DNA from: Anarhynchus alexandrinus
Lineage: Eukaryota > Chordata > Aves > Charadriiformes > Charadriidae
Length of the DNA: 64,000 nucleotides
Assembly: GCA_008711295.1 (NCBI GenBank)
Contig: VUYV01000397.1
Coordinates: 142,061 to 206,060 of the forward strand
Reading direction: 5' to 3'
The notes beneath the pieces are model-generated. The model saw only the letters and a list, made by a program, of their open reading frames with translations. It was not told the DNA's origin and made no database searches. Position 1 is the stretch's first letter, and each line of letters starts with the position of its first letter. The position numbers were made by a program, and so were the translations under genes. Below, one piece after another: positions 23,701 through 53,975 of the stretch.

Positions 23701-26072
23701 GAATCTGCCCAGATGATGATAAGGCACTTTTCATCTCTCCTTTGCTTGTTGCGCTGAGAAAAGCATCCTCTTCCCTTCAGGTGGCCCCAAAATAAGGCTT
23801 GCCCTGCTTCTGTGCCCACCTTGGATGAAGCAACCATCTCCTTGGGTGCCCGAGTCCTGTGGGTGCCAGGCAGAGCAGGCAGGGACGGGATTTCACCCCA
23901 AAAGCCGCAGGCTTTGCCTGCCCTTTTGCCTGCTGATGCCCGCTGGGGTTTGGACCCTGCCGGGGGGAAGTGGGGAAAATGAAGAAATCCCTGAACATCA
24001 GAATAAGTGACTTTGAGAAGGACAGTTTTTGCCAGGCAAAATGTGATGGCTTTTTTGGATGGGGCTAGAAAACAGGGCTGCGGCTCTAATCGATGCAGCT
24101 TTCAGTGCATCACTTGCATTAATCTGGAGAGTGAGGCTTGGCCAGCCCTGCTCTGGAGGCGCAGGTCTTGGCAAGGAGGGCTGTGCCGAGGCAGCTCAGG
24201 TGGCCGCGGGATCTCTGCTGGGTGGTGGGTCATCACTGACCCACAGCAGGGAGAGTATAGGTAAAATGATGGGGACCAAGGAGAAATGAAGAATCCCCAG
24301 AGAGGGGGAGATTGCGAAACAGGGCAGTGTCCCCACACCGGCACAGGCTTCGCAGCTGCCCCCACTACCCCCGGATCGCGGTTGCTGCTGCCCCAGCAAA
24401 GGGACCCTCCTTCTCCCACGGGTGCAGAGCACCATGGGCCCCATGGTCAGAGCTTTCGGGCCTGGGGATCGATGTTTAAGGCATCCAAAGGTAGCTCTCA
24501 TCCACCCAAACCCCCACCCCATCATCTTTCCCACTAAAAGAATGAGTCTGGGGCATGAATCCGCTGCCCGCAGCCCTTCGAGGGAGGTGGGAATGTGCTG
24601 GGACGCAGCACACAGATCTGCAAGACAGGCATTGTCACTGAGGTTTGTGCCTAATCATAGCTACTTTGTCTTTCTACCATTTTAATTTACTAATTAATCC
24701 CTGGAAGGAATACCTACTTGGATGCGGGGAAAGAATGAAACTCTCATTTGGGTGTGCTGGGAGTGTTTTACCCATAGCCTGGGCAGAACGGTAGCAAACC
24801 CACCGCAGAGTGGGGGAGTACAGCGTCTCGGCTGGGCCATATGCTTCTCCTGGTCAGGGGGGACTCCTCTGCCTGAAAAAAATATTCTTGCACCACTCGT
24901 GTAGGGCCATTTCCAGCCCCTGGCAAATGCTGCGGGAGCTCTCAGCCATCAGGAAAGCTGTCAGCCAGTTGCTGGAGGTAATGGCACATCCCGAGTGCAT
25001 CGCTCCCGCAGGTGCTGGGGTCAGCCCTGAGCTGGGCAAGGCTTCTTTCTGGGAAAAGGACTCTCTGCCAACTGAGCCTTTGCAGGAGGTATTTCAGCAG
25101 CTCTGGTCGGGTCTCTGCCTGCCCAGCCCAGAGCTTGGTACCCTGGGCAAAGGCAACAGCGGGTGTCCAGGCAGGAGCCTTCCCCGTTCTTCTCTCACCC
25201 ACAGGTTTGGCAAAACCCTGCGGAGATACCTCCCCGGGATGGAGGACAAGTGACCCGGAGCCATCAGAGAGGATGAGGACAGGGCTGGGATGCTTGTCTC
25301 AGGGGAGAGGCTTTGACTACGTGTGGGCACAGGTTACGACTCCCGAGGGGGACAGTTGGCGTGAGTGGGAGCTGCTGAGCTCAGGGCCCTCTTTCCACTG
25401 CTCCGCAAGGTGAGACTCCTTTCTGCTTCGCTGCAGCCCATCACCAGGAGCCGGGGGGTGCTTTGAAGGGATGCTCCTCTTGCCCGGGCACAGCTGACAG
25501 GAGTGCTACTGTCTCCCCTAAAACTGGCATGACTCAGGGGACTCTGCCATCCTCAGCATCCCAACCAGAAGCCCCGACCCATCTCTCTGGGGTCCCAGCC
25601 AGGAGGAAAGGAGGGAAAGCGGGGCTGGGACCGGCGAGATCCCAGGTGGAGAGCAGGGACGTCACGTGGGACTAACACGCAGAGTGCAGCTGTAGCTGTG
25701 TCTTCTGCTCCTCTCTGCCTGTTTCTCTCGAGAAAGTTCAGTCTCAGCTGTCAGTCCTCTTCTCCTGCTTTTTTTTTGAAGCTGGAGAACTACGTACATG
25801 GATGGCGTCTCTAATTAATATAAATATAGTGAAACATAAATAATAGACATGCCTGAAATAGTGTCACCCCCGAGCAGGCAGGCGTACGCGTCATGGAAAG
25901 AAAATAAAAATGCTTTTTATCTGTTTTGGCAATTTTTGTTTGCTTGTTTTCGGCGGTTTGTTCCATTCCTTAGGAAAGAGCAACCTTTGCCATGGGTGAA
26001 AGTGCTCAAGAGCAGGAGAGACCGAGGTGCAAGGCGGGGGGTAAAAAAACACTCGGGGAAGAGAGTGGGACA

Positions 26073-26133
26073 GGGATGGGGATGGGGATGGAGATAGGGA
26101 TGGGGATGAGGATGGGGATGGGGATGAGGATGG
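26073..26133. repeat. (GGGATG)n-type imperfect tandem repeat
   Basis: About ten imperfect units of gggatg/aggatg. It lies about 150 bases before the GC-rich candidate DGKG first exon. Confidence 0.8.
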
Positions 26134-26239
26134 AGACAGGGAGTGGTGAGGCTGCGGGGCCAGTGGGAGATGGGGAAAGTCCTGCCTCTGTACGGGGATG
26201 GTGGTGGGAATTGATAATAAATGAGTTTTATGATGGAAA

Positions 26240-26960
26240 CGCGGCTCACGGTCCTCCCCGCAGGTCCGCTGCTCCCGCCACGCTGTCCCGGCCCGGGGAG
26301 GGGCGGGGGCGCAGTCGGGGCCGCCGGGTTCTTCCCTCCAACTCCTCCTCCTCCTCTTCTTCCTCCTCCTCCTCCTTGTCGTCGTCGTCCTCCCCCNGCG
26401 CGGTGCGGGCAGGGCCGGCTCGCATCCCCCCGCATCTTCCCGCCCGGCTCCGGCTCCGGCTCCGCCTCACCGAGGGAGCCGGGGGAGCTGCCGGGCTGCC
26501 CAGCCAGGCCGGTAACCAGCAGCCCCGGAGCCGCCGCCGCCGCCGGAGCGACCTGAGCGGTCCCGCTGCCGATGGCACCGCGCTGCCGCCTCCAAGTAAG
26601 GAGACAGCGGAGTGGGGACACGGGGCTGCGGCAAGGTGGGGAGGGTGAGGGGGGGACACGGCGACACACACCGGGGACCCACCGTGGGCTCTCGCTCGTT
26701 TCCAGCCGTGGGAAAATGCCGCTCGCCCAGTCGCCACCTCCCGCCCCGGCCGGGACCGATTTGGCGACCCTCGCCGCCACCACCCCACCCCACCCCGCAC
26801 GGTGCCGTAGGAGCCCGCGACCCTCCATCCCGTCCCGAGGGTTTTGGACTGGGTTCGAAGCGGTTTGGGGAGCGGGGAGAGGTGCTGAAGGAGCGGGGCA
26901 GCACCGGGGCGCAGGAGCCGGGGTCCCCGGGTGACCGGGTGGGGGGCTCGGCTCCTGGGA
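26240..26960 (+). promoter_or_regulatory. GC-rich island, candidate DGKG promoter and noncoding first exon
   Basis: CpG-rich block with (TCC)n at about 26338-26375, three GTC units, repeated ggctcc units and GCC runs. A good 5' splice site (CCAA/GTAAGG) sits at 26595/26596. The next usable acceptor before the DGKG start codon is at 32255/32256. I infer a 5' UTR exon ending at 26595. It contains a single N at 26397, so the CpG count is approximate. No transcript evidence is available. Confidence 0.45.
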
Positions 26961-29900
26961 AAAGGGACCCTAAGGGTCGGGAAGGACAGGGCAGCGTCCC
27001 CTTGTCCCCCCAGGGTGGAAAAGATGGCTGCCACCGAGCCTTTAAAGCAGCCTGGGGAGACTATGCAATCTTCACCGGTGTCTCAACGTGTGTTGGTTCT
27101 CAGCTTTGCTCTAAAACCGCACAGCCTTTCCACAGGCAGAGAAACAGCCCGAGTCAGCCCTTCCCCGGCATTGCCAGGCCGGAAAAGCTCCTTAGTGTCT
27201 TTCTTGTTAAGTAAAAATTGCTGGGCCATTTGCTTTGGAGGACAGGAGGACTGAGGAGGTGTTTGGTACACGGGGCTGGCGGAAAGAGGCTGTCTGCAAC
27301 TTGTTCTTCAGGTTGTTTCAGGGGACTGAAAGGGGAGAAGAATGTATTTCAAAGCTACCGGAAAGAAGCGTTGTCCCACACAAGGTGCAGTTAACCCGTG
27401 GGACTCGCCGCCGCAGGATTCCCCATGCCGGCAGCGGGAAAGCCCTGTGTTTGTAGGTGTGAGGTGATGGAGCCAGAAGCCCCGGGGAGGATCCCGGGGA
27501 GGATCCCAGCCCTCCGGGCTGTGGGACCAGCTGCTGACTGCCTCCCCGTCTGGTGTAGGAAGGGGCTTTTCCGCCAGACAAGCTCCAGTGTGACTGAGAC
27601 CAGCAAGGGAGGTGGCGAGGGGATGGGTCTTGCTCAAAAAGCGTCCTAGCTTGGATCCAGCCCACTCTGAACTCAGCCAGCAAAATTATTCTCTAAAAAG
27701 GCAACAGTAGTATGTCGGGAAGTTGTTGGTGTCCCCAGGGTGTGAGCCGAGCTGCCCTGGCCCTGGAAGGCTGACGTGGGAGGGGTGAGCTCCAGGGGGG
27801 CTGTGCTGCATCCCCGCTGTCCCCACACAGCTGGGCTGAGCCCAGCTCTCCCAGCTCCCGGTTGGGAACCCGTACGTCTGCAGTCCAATGCTGGGGCCAG
27901 AGGGTCAACCACGGCCACCCTCCCCTTCCCGTGTCACTGCCTGCCTGTGCGGGACTGAGCACCCGCTGGGCATGGTGGCTGCAGATATGTCTTCCCTTCA
28001 GCTTTGCCGCTCCTCTAACGCAGCAGTCAGGGAGAGGGGAGCATCTCTTAGCAAAACGCTGCTTGCTTGCTTAAAAGCTGCTGGGGAAGGATGCCCTGAA
28101 GCTGGGAGCGGGCACGGAGGCCTGGCAAGGTGCTCCTGGCAGATGTGCGCACGCACGGGGTTCGGGGTCGACTACTCTTCTGTGTCCACTGGACCGCTGC
28201 CGAAGGCAGGGCAGCAGGCAGCTGGCACAACGCACGAAAAAGCAGATGGGAAGGAGCACCTCTCCTCCCATGAGAGCTGCTCGGGGCCAGCAGATGCAGG
28301 CTGATGGGCAGCTGCCTGCCTGGGTGCTCTGGGCACCCCTGCCAGCACCTTTTATTGCTCCGGTGCCGCAAGGGTGCTTGGCACCCATGGCAAAGTTGGT
28401 GCAAGTTACCCGGACAGCATGTCTGGCTCTGCGTGGGTGGGAGGGCGAAGGGCTGGGGGAATACGTAGAGAGCAACAGGCAGGGAGAATGGAAAAAGCAG
28501 ATTCTGAGTGTCCTCTCAGGCTGGTGAAATGCAGAAAAGTGCGTTCTCCTGTCACCACAGAAAATAGTTTGAGCGTGACTTGGTTGGGGTTTGTTTGCTG
28601 CAGTGGGACAGGAGGGATTTACACTCCACCCACCGCCTCAGGGGCCTCTCCCCAGCCCAACACAAAAATAGGCTGCTCTTTCTGAAAGATGGGGTGGGCA
28701 GGCTGGAAAATGCCGTTCCTGCAGGGACCCACCACGCTTCTGCCCCCAGGAGAAGATGTCACGAGTGACTGTGGCTTCCATCGGACCCAGGCAGGGATGC
28801 AGGGAAGAGCCTGGCTTTGGCCCAGTCGTGCCATACCCCACTGCCGTCGGAAAGCTGCAGCCTCTACACATGCAAGTGTGTGTATGCACAGCAGGATCTT
28901 TGCCTCCTCACACCGCCTCCTGAAGCTCGAGGAGCTGACGTTTTTTCTTCCCAAAGGGCATCTGAAGAAGAAATCTCCCACGGGCAGGGCATGCCCTTGC
29001 AGCCCTATCTGCACGCCCCTGCAGAGCCAGTCAAAAGCCGGAGGCCCTGCGAGAGCGGCCACTCTTCTGCCGGCACCCAGAAGCTGCCGTCCCACCACCC
29101 GCGTTTTTTCTGCCCTAGCTTGGGCAGAATTAGGTCTTCATCGCTAGCGCCGGTCCCGGCGAGGGCAGGTGGGTGCTGGAGGAACAAACTCTCCCATGGC
29201 ACTGTGCTGCGTGCCTGGGGAGCAGCCCAGGAGCCGGGTCCTCCATCCTCAGGTGGCTGGGGGATGGCTGGGAGGCTGATGGCCGGGGGTGGCCGGTTGG
29301 AAACACAGCTCCTCTGCCCTCCCATCACTGCTCCCGGGAGCCCCCCACAGCCCCGCATACTGGGGGTGCCCGTGGGCAGCCCTTTCTCATGGATACCAAG
29401 CCGTGCCCGCTGCCTGTGGCTTGGCCCTTGCCGCTGCCTGCCTGGGCCCCGCTCACTGGCTGGGGACTGGCCCATCGCCAGCTTCAGCCTGGCATCTCCC
29501 TTGTTGACGTGAGTGTTTCAGGCCCTACATGGCCAGGCCCTGGCTCCCACCGAGCTGCGCCTCTGCCCGCACCTGGCGATGCTCCTTCATCACCCCTCGC
29601 CCAGCCCTCAGCTCCCTCACCTGGCCCCGGCGCTGGCAGGATGCTCCGTGCGGGGGCTTCCTGAGGGCTCTGCCACCGGCTAATCCCCCCGGGAGGGTTT
29701 GGGAAGTGCTCGGAGCCCTCCCGGCTCCCTCCTCTCCATCCTCCCCCGGCCACTTCAGCCACCCTGAGTCACGGTGCGCCACTGGTGCAGGCAGAGCGGC
29801 AAAGCCCACGCGCACTGCTGGCGGGCATGGAGTGAAGAGGGGGAGAGGGGCTGTGTCCCAGTACGCGCTTTGAGGCAGGGCAATCCGGTGTTATTTGTAA

Positions 29901-32255
29901 CACTAGTAGGGGAGCTATTTTTAGAGAGAGGCAAATTTGATTTAATAGAACATAATTTGCCGCTGACAATTCAGAGGGCGGCCAAACAAGCAGCAGCTGG
30001 ATTCCTAAGGAGGCTTTTTCCTGCCTTTCCTGAAATCCAAGGCTGATGTTGCACAAGTGGCATTTGTTATTTCAGCAATTGTGGTGGGAAAGCCCCTTGG
30101 GATGGCCCAATTAGCTCCGCTTTTCTTTCCTTCCATTGCTTCATGCTGCCCCATAACCCGCTGTTAAAAGAAGCGAGGGATTTTTTTGCTGCCGTCCGTC
30201 GCGGGAGGGCTCGATGCACCTGAACTCCTTCGGGCAGCTGGAGCCAGCCACGTCCCCTCCTTCACCTTTTCTTCTGCAGGCTGTGCTAGCTCTGCTCTCT
30301 CAGCCTCTCCTTGTATAAACTTAGGATAAAAAATAGGTTCTGGTCAAACCAAACAGCTAATTTTCCAGGAATCAGAAAGCCTGTGTGCACTCCTGGAGGG
30401 TTTGAGTTCTTCTGGAGCAACTTCGGAGAGACCTTGGGACAAAGCTGTCATCCTGGAAAGGTGCAAACACCATATTTCTGCTTGTCCTTTCCCCAAGATG
30501 AAGATCCCTAGAAAACCGATGGCAAGACGGGTATTTTTTTTTCTAGCCCTTAAAAGCGTTGTGTCCAGCCTGTCCCCAGTGGGTGGCACGGGGACAAAGA
30601 GCCGCTGGGTTGAGCTGGAACAGCTGTGGGGCAGAGGCAAGTTGCCACAGGGGGACATTTCCCTTGGGATTGTGCGTTGTCCCCTACACGAGTGCCCCCA
30701 GGACAGAGCAGTGAAGGCACATGGCATCGTCCCCTCCAGCCCTGGGGCAACTGTCCCCCTGCCACCCCGAGCAGCAGAATCATCTTGGGGGGAGGTCCCC
30801 AAGCCCCTGCCAGCTCAGCCCCCACTGCGCTCCTGGCAGCCTCGGAGCTGCGTTGTGCTGGAGCCAAGAAGTCCCCCTCCATGGGATGGGATTGCTGAGG
30901 ACGGCTGTGCCCCCCCGGGGCTGTCCCTGCTGGCAGAGGGAAGGGAGAAGGGCAGGAGCTTTTCCAGGCAACAGTATCTGCCCGGATCTCGGAAAGCATC
31001 CTTGGGCAGCAACATCCCCGCCAGGGCACGGCTTCATACCCAGCAAAATTTGCCGTCCTCTCCATAGCCCCGAGGAGGGGTTTGCAGTGCTCCCCCCTCC
31101 ACCAACACAGGGCTTTGCCCTTGGGTGGTGTTCTCACCGTGGAGAACATGCAGTTAAAGCCAAAATAACTTGAGTGAAGAAAACTGGTTTTGCTGAGGAG
31201 CGATGCTGAGGAGCGATGCTCCCCTGACTGCATCACAAAAGTCCCCGTGAAGGTGGTCACATCTCCTTGCCGACACCGGGGCTGCCCTTGGCGGCTGGGG
31301 TGAAGGAGATGGTCTACCCCAGAGACAGCCGTGGGGGGAAATCCTGAAGATGAGGGGTTAAGTGCCTGCCCCTGCTGCACCCCATGTGCAACCGACCGTC
31401 CCGAGGGACACTAGCTGCGGGTGGCGTGGCACGTGGGACCCAGCAGCTCCCCAAAATGACTTGCTTGCCTTAATCAAATGCCTTTTCCTGCGAGCGGAAA
31501 GGTGCTGTGGGCAGCCCAGCCAGCCGCAGGGGGTGCGGGTGCTCCCCGAGCATTGCCCCGCGTCGCGTGTCCCTTCCCAGCTCACCCGTGCTCTGCTTTC
31601 TCTGGCCCGTCAGCTCAGGCTGGTGGAAACCAGGAGCCAACATTCAGCAGGGAGACGGCCCTAAAATGGAGATCAAATTGCTCTCATCTGCTCCTCGAAG
31701 AGCATCCGCCTCGGGATGCTGCCCTTTCCCCTGTGGCTGATTCAGTTAAGTGGAAAAGCTAATAAATGCTGAAGCCCGCGAATGGATGGGCGGGAGAGGG
31801 CCGCTTGGTCAGAGGCCCTCTGACACTTCCTCTGCGGTGCAGGTTTTTCCCTCTCACTGGCTTTTGAACACAGATTTTCATTTACAATGATTCTCAGCGG
31901 TGGCCAAGCTGCCAGCTAAAGGTCACCGCCGGCTTTGGAGGTGGAGGTGCGAGCTGGGAGTTCCCAATTCCTTCAGATCCCCTGCCTCCAGGCACCGTGT
32001 CTCCTCTAATTAATTGTATCCTTCCTTCTGCTCTGCTCACGCTGGGGTCCCCTGCAAAATGGGGGGGGGGGGGGGGGGGGNTGCGGCGTTTGCCTTGCCT
32101 CTGTCAAGCTGCGGCCAGTGCGGGTGGCACCTCCATGGCAGAGGGCTCCCGCGGGGACGGTCACCTGGCGAGGTGCTCTGTGTTCCTCCTTGCGCTCGCC
32201 CCCCATCCTGCCAGCCCCCCGCTGACCTCCTCCTCTCTTTCCATCCCCGCTCTAG
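26961..32255. other. Probable DGKG first intron, no gene seen
   Basis: Mostly GC-rich unique sequence. A poly-G tract (about 32061-32080) ends in an N at 32081. The AT-rich patch at 29.88-30.12 kb looks unlike its flanks and may be a conserved element. No exon supported. Confidence 0.45.
32061..32081. repeat. Poly-G tract ending at an assembly N
   Basis: 20 consecutive G followed by N at 32081. Same signature as the poly-C/N at 16706; true length unknown. Confidence 0.85.
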
Positions 32256-32458
32256 GGAGGAAGGTGCTTACCGGCTGCTCCGAAGATCTGGGGTTTGCTG
32301 CCCACAGGCTCAGTGGGATGGTGCCAGCCGGCCTAGAACCCCCTGCGCCCCTCATGGTGCCGATGTGACCAAGCGGCCGGCCGGGACCTTCAGCACCGAG
32401 CCCAGCACGCGGAGCGCAGCAGCTCGTGGCCCCCGCTTTGGGGCCCTGCTGCCCAAAG
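32256..32458 (+). other. DGKG: Predicted 5' UTR part of DGKG exon with start codon
   Basis: A strong acceptor (pyrimidine-rich run, then cccgctctAG at 32255) lies about 200 bases before the ATG. I infer it opens the first coding exon. No in-frame ATG lies between this acceptor and 32459. Confidence 0.5.
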
Positions 32459-50743
<18,285 letters not shown>

Positions 50744-53700
50744 ACTCGAGATTAAACAGCGTGGAAGGAGCCATGGTGCAGAGGCAGCTAGTGTCCCGGA
50801 CAGCCGCCCGCTGCCGGGGGGGGTCCCCAAATCCCCACTCTGTGGTGGGGAAAGAAAACACACCCACACCCCCTTAAGCCTGGTGGGGATGATTTGTCCT
50901 AGGAAGGTGTTGGAGGCTCCTTCCCAACCATCACAAGCATCTTCTCCAGCCGGGATGAAAGCGGTGGGCGAAGGCAGGCCGACGCACGGGGAGCACGTTC
51001 GCCAGAGCAGCACTAGGACTGCGTTTTTTTGTTCCCTTTATTTAAATAACCTCCCCCCCCACCAACCCGCCCCGGCAGAGCTGCAAATGAACGTGCTCCT
51101 GAGAAAACACCAAGCTTCACTTATTTATTTTTAATCCTCTTGGAGGACACTCAATATTTCGCTGCACTGGCTTTCTGTCCACCAACCCTAGCGCATTGGA
51201 GAAGTTATTTATTTTCTTAAACCTAGAGGCTTAAGTCTTTGCCGTGCCTTTGGCTAGCGCTTCTGGGACAGGTTTTAAGCCTTCGCTGCCGGCACCAGGA
51301 TCCGCGAGGCGTGGGATGGGCTGGGGACAGACGGTGCCTGGGCCGTGGGTACAAGCGCAGGGGTGGACGGAAGGAGACCGTATTTTGACATGGAAATGAC
51401 AAAAATGGGATTTGGGAAGGAGCTGCTGACCCTGGGAAACCCCTACACCCTGGCTCTGGGCTTCGTGGTCATATTTATGTATTTATTTAGGGAACTTTGG
51501 GGATCACCTTCTTTTTAGGAGCCCAGGTTGGACACAAACTCTACCTCCCTTCTCTGCTGGCTGTACCCCACGGCACCTCCTTCCACGTGGACTTTTCTCT
51601 CTCCTAAAGCCTGCCGGCCTGGGGACCCTGGGGACAGACATCCTGAAGTTCTTCTCACCTGGAAGTGTCCCCCCCTCGCCTTTTTACACGTCTCCTCATA
51701 TGCTTCACCAGGCCCCTGCTCTCACCGTGGCGTCCGGCGCTGCGTCCGATATGCATGGGCAGGTTTTGGTGGCATCGGTGGACACATCACCCATGTGTCC
51801 CCCACCAGACCAGACGCAGCTTCTCCCCAGGATGCGACAGGGACCAGAAAACGGACGAATGCACGGAGGAGGTGGTGGTCTGGATGTGTGCCCCTCTTCA
51901 CAGCACTCCCAGGAGCTGGGAGTTGGCAGAACTGGACCACAGAAAGGGCTGCTGGTTACTCCTGCAGGCACCTGCTGCCTCCTGCGGTGGCCCTGCATGG
52001 GGGGATGCTGACTACTGAATCAGCCCCCACTCCCAGACAGCTCCCTCCGGTCTGGCGGAGGCACCTGTGGCACTGGGGGCAAGCCGGGAGCTGGATGTTG
52101 CTGCAGGGAAGAAAACTTCTGTGTGTCCCCACAACGCCCCTGGCACAGGGCAGGGACCCCCAGCTGGAACAAGCCACTCTCTCTTCCCTGGTGACCCAGC
52201 GCCTGGTCCCTCCTCATGCTGCCGGTCCCCATTCAACAGCATCCCCCCTGGCAGTGCAGAGGGTGCTGCCCTCATTAGGTTTCAGAGTGAACACTGAGCT
52301 GAAAGGGAGCTGTTCGTCACCCTCCCCAGGCAGGGATGGTACTGTTGTGCACCTGTTCAAGCTCGAGCTCGGGCCGTTTCTGGCAGAGCCCGTGGTGCCT
52401 TGCTGACATGGAAGGAGGCGGCGGTGCCCCAGGGCAGCCCCAGTCGGGCTCCAACCCATGCGTCCCCCTCAGCCGGGGCACAGGGGGTGGCTCCAGGGGG
52501 CTGCCGCGGCTCCCTCTCCTTCTGCCCTCGGTGACAGCACCGGGCAGGGTGAGGGCGAGCTGTGGGGCAGGTACTCGCTGCAATGCGATGCCCGGGGCCG
52601 CACTCGCAGGAGAGCTCCCAGCGGCAGCCCAGAAGCCATGAGGAGGCAGCCCTGCGCTGCGGAGTGAGCACGGACGCTGCCGGCAGGCATGGAGATCACC
52701 ACAGCTTGCCAAAGCCACAACCTGCGTACATGGGCATGCTCCACCTGTGGTGCATAAATCCACCCTCCGCGTCACCCCGGGGCAGCCGTTAATGAGTAGC
52801 CAGATGAAAGCATACGGGAGCTATGCCAAACAAACCCTGGGGCCCATAGGCCAGTGGCCTCCGTTCCCTCCCCGGTGGCAGTCGCACCCTGCAGCCCCTG
52901 CATTTGGGGAGGGGGAAGGAAAAAAAGCCTCAGCCATCTCCAGAGCTTTGCCTGGAGGCGCAGTGGTGGGTTTGGTGACAACACACGAGGTCAGAGGTGT
53001 TTACAGCAGCAGGTTTGGCTCCATTTCCTTGCCCGCTCAGCCTCCATCCATCCAGTGTGTTATCCCAGGGCTCTGGTCAGAAAGTATGGAATCAGCAACA
53101 GTTTTCACCACAGCCCTGCTCCTTGTACCTGGTCACGGATTGCCGGGCTCCAGGCAAAGAGCAGCGCTCAGGTCTCTGCTGGGGTTTGCTGGCGGAGCTG
53201 GGGGAAGCAAGCGGGTACTCATGCCATGTCCGTGCCCATGCCTACCCCACCAGCAGAGCCCCCAGCCCCAGGTTTGAGCTCAAAGCCAGATGAGGTCTGG
53301 GAGTAGACACACAGACACGTGTCCTGCAGGGCACAAGGAGCCCAGGACCACCACCCCAGACCGACAGGACAGTGACACACCAGCACCACTCTGCCGAGAG
53401 CGACTGGCTCCCATGGAGACATCCCCTTGTGATGATCAGTGAGACAGTCCTTGCCACTTCCCCCCGGGGGACACAGCATCAATCCGCTCCCTCCGTGCCA
53501 AAGCCATGGTTCAACAGGCCTGGCAGCTAACGACCTCCTTAGTCCAATGGTGCAAAGGTCTCCAGCCCAGGAGGGGACCCACAGGGGCTGGGGTGCCAGC
53601 ACAGCTGTCCCCAGCTCTGGGGAGGAACATGCCACCCAGCTGAAGGGCACACAATGCTCTGACCCCCATCCCCCTCGCTGTCCCCCAGCTCAGCCCTGTT

Positions 53701-53975
53701 TGTCCCCCAAAGGCTGTGGGATGGAGCGGGACCCCCAAAACACCCAGCCCCAGGCACCAGGGCCGCTGTGTGAGCGCCCCACCGAGCCGGCACTGTGCTG
53801 TGGGACCCCCGAGAGCTGGGGTACTCCATTCCCGTGGGAGCCCCAGCCCCATCCTCCCCCTGTGTGCGTCACCGTGGTTGCCTGCATGGAAATGGTGTCC
53901 GTAGCGTAGCGTGTGTTGCTGTGTACACCTGGACTGCTGTGGACTTGCCTCCAATAAAGATGGTGATGAAATACC
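50744..53975 (+). other. DGKG: DGKG 3' UTR (inferred)
   Basis: About 3.2 kb from the stop to the first strong AATAAA. AU-rich elements of the ATTTA type occur at 51121-51130, 51205-51215 and 51471-51489. Long frames within it on both strands have no domains. Confidence 0.65.
53953..53958 (+). other. DGKG: DGKG poly(A) signal
   Basis: Canonical AATAAA in 'cctccaataaagatgg', followed within about 30 bases by a GT-rich stretch. No other AATAAA was noticed between the stop and here. Confidence 0.7.

Larger units (their letters stand above)
13766..26240. other. Intergenic region between the PTTG1IP-like gene and DGKG
   Basis: About 12.5 kb between two divergently transcribed genes. It holds scattered homopolymers (poly-G at about 15994-16007, poly-C with an N at 16683-16706), A-rich runs at 18799-18822 and 19119-19131, a hairpin pair at 16289-16335 and AT-rich islands (17.2-18.0, 18.83-19.1, 23.48-23.73, 24.64-24.72, 25.78-25.98 kb) that could be conserved noncoding elements. 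No protein-coding exon could be supported on either strand; the many frames are short or Gly/Pro/Arg-rich. Confidence 0.5.
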
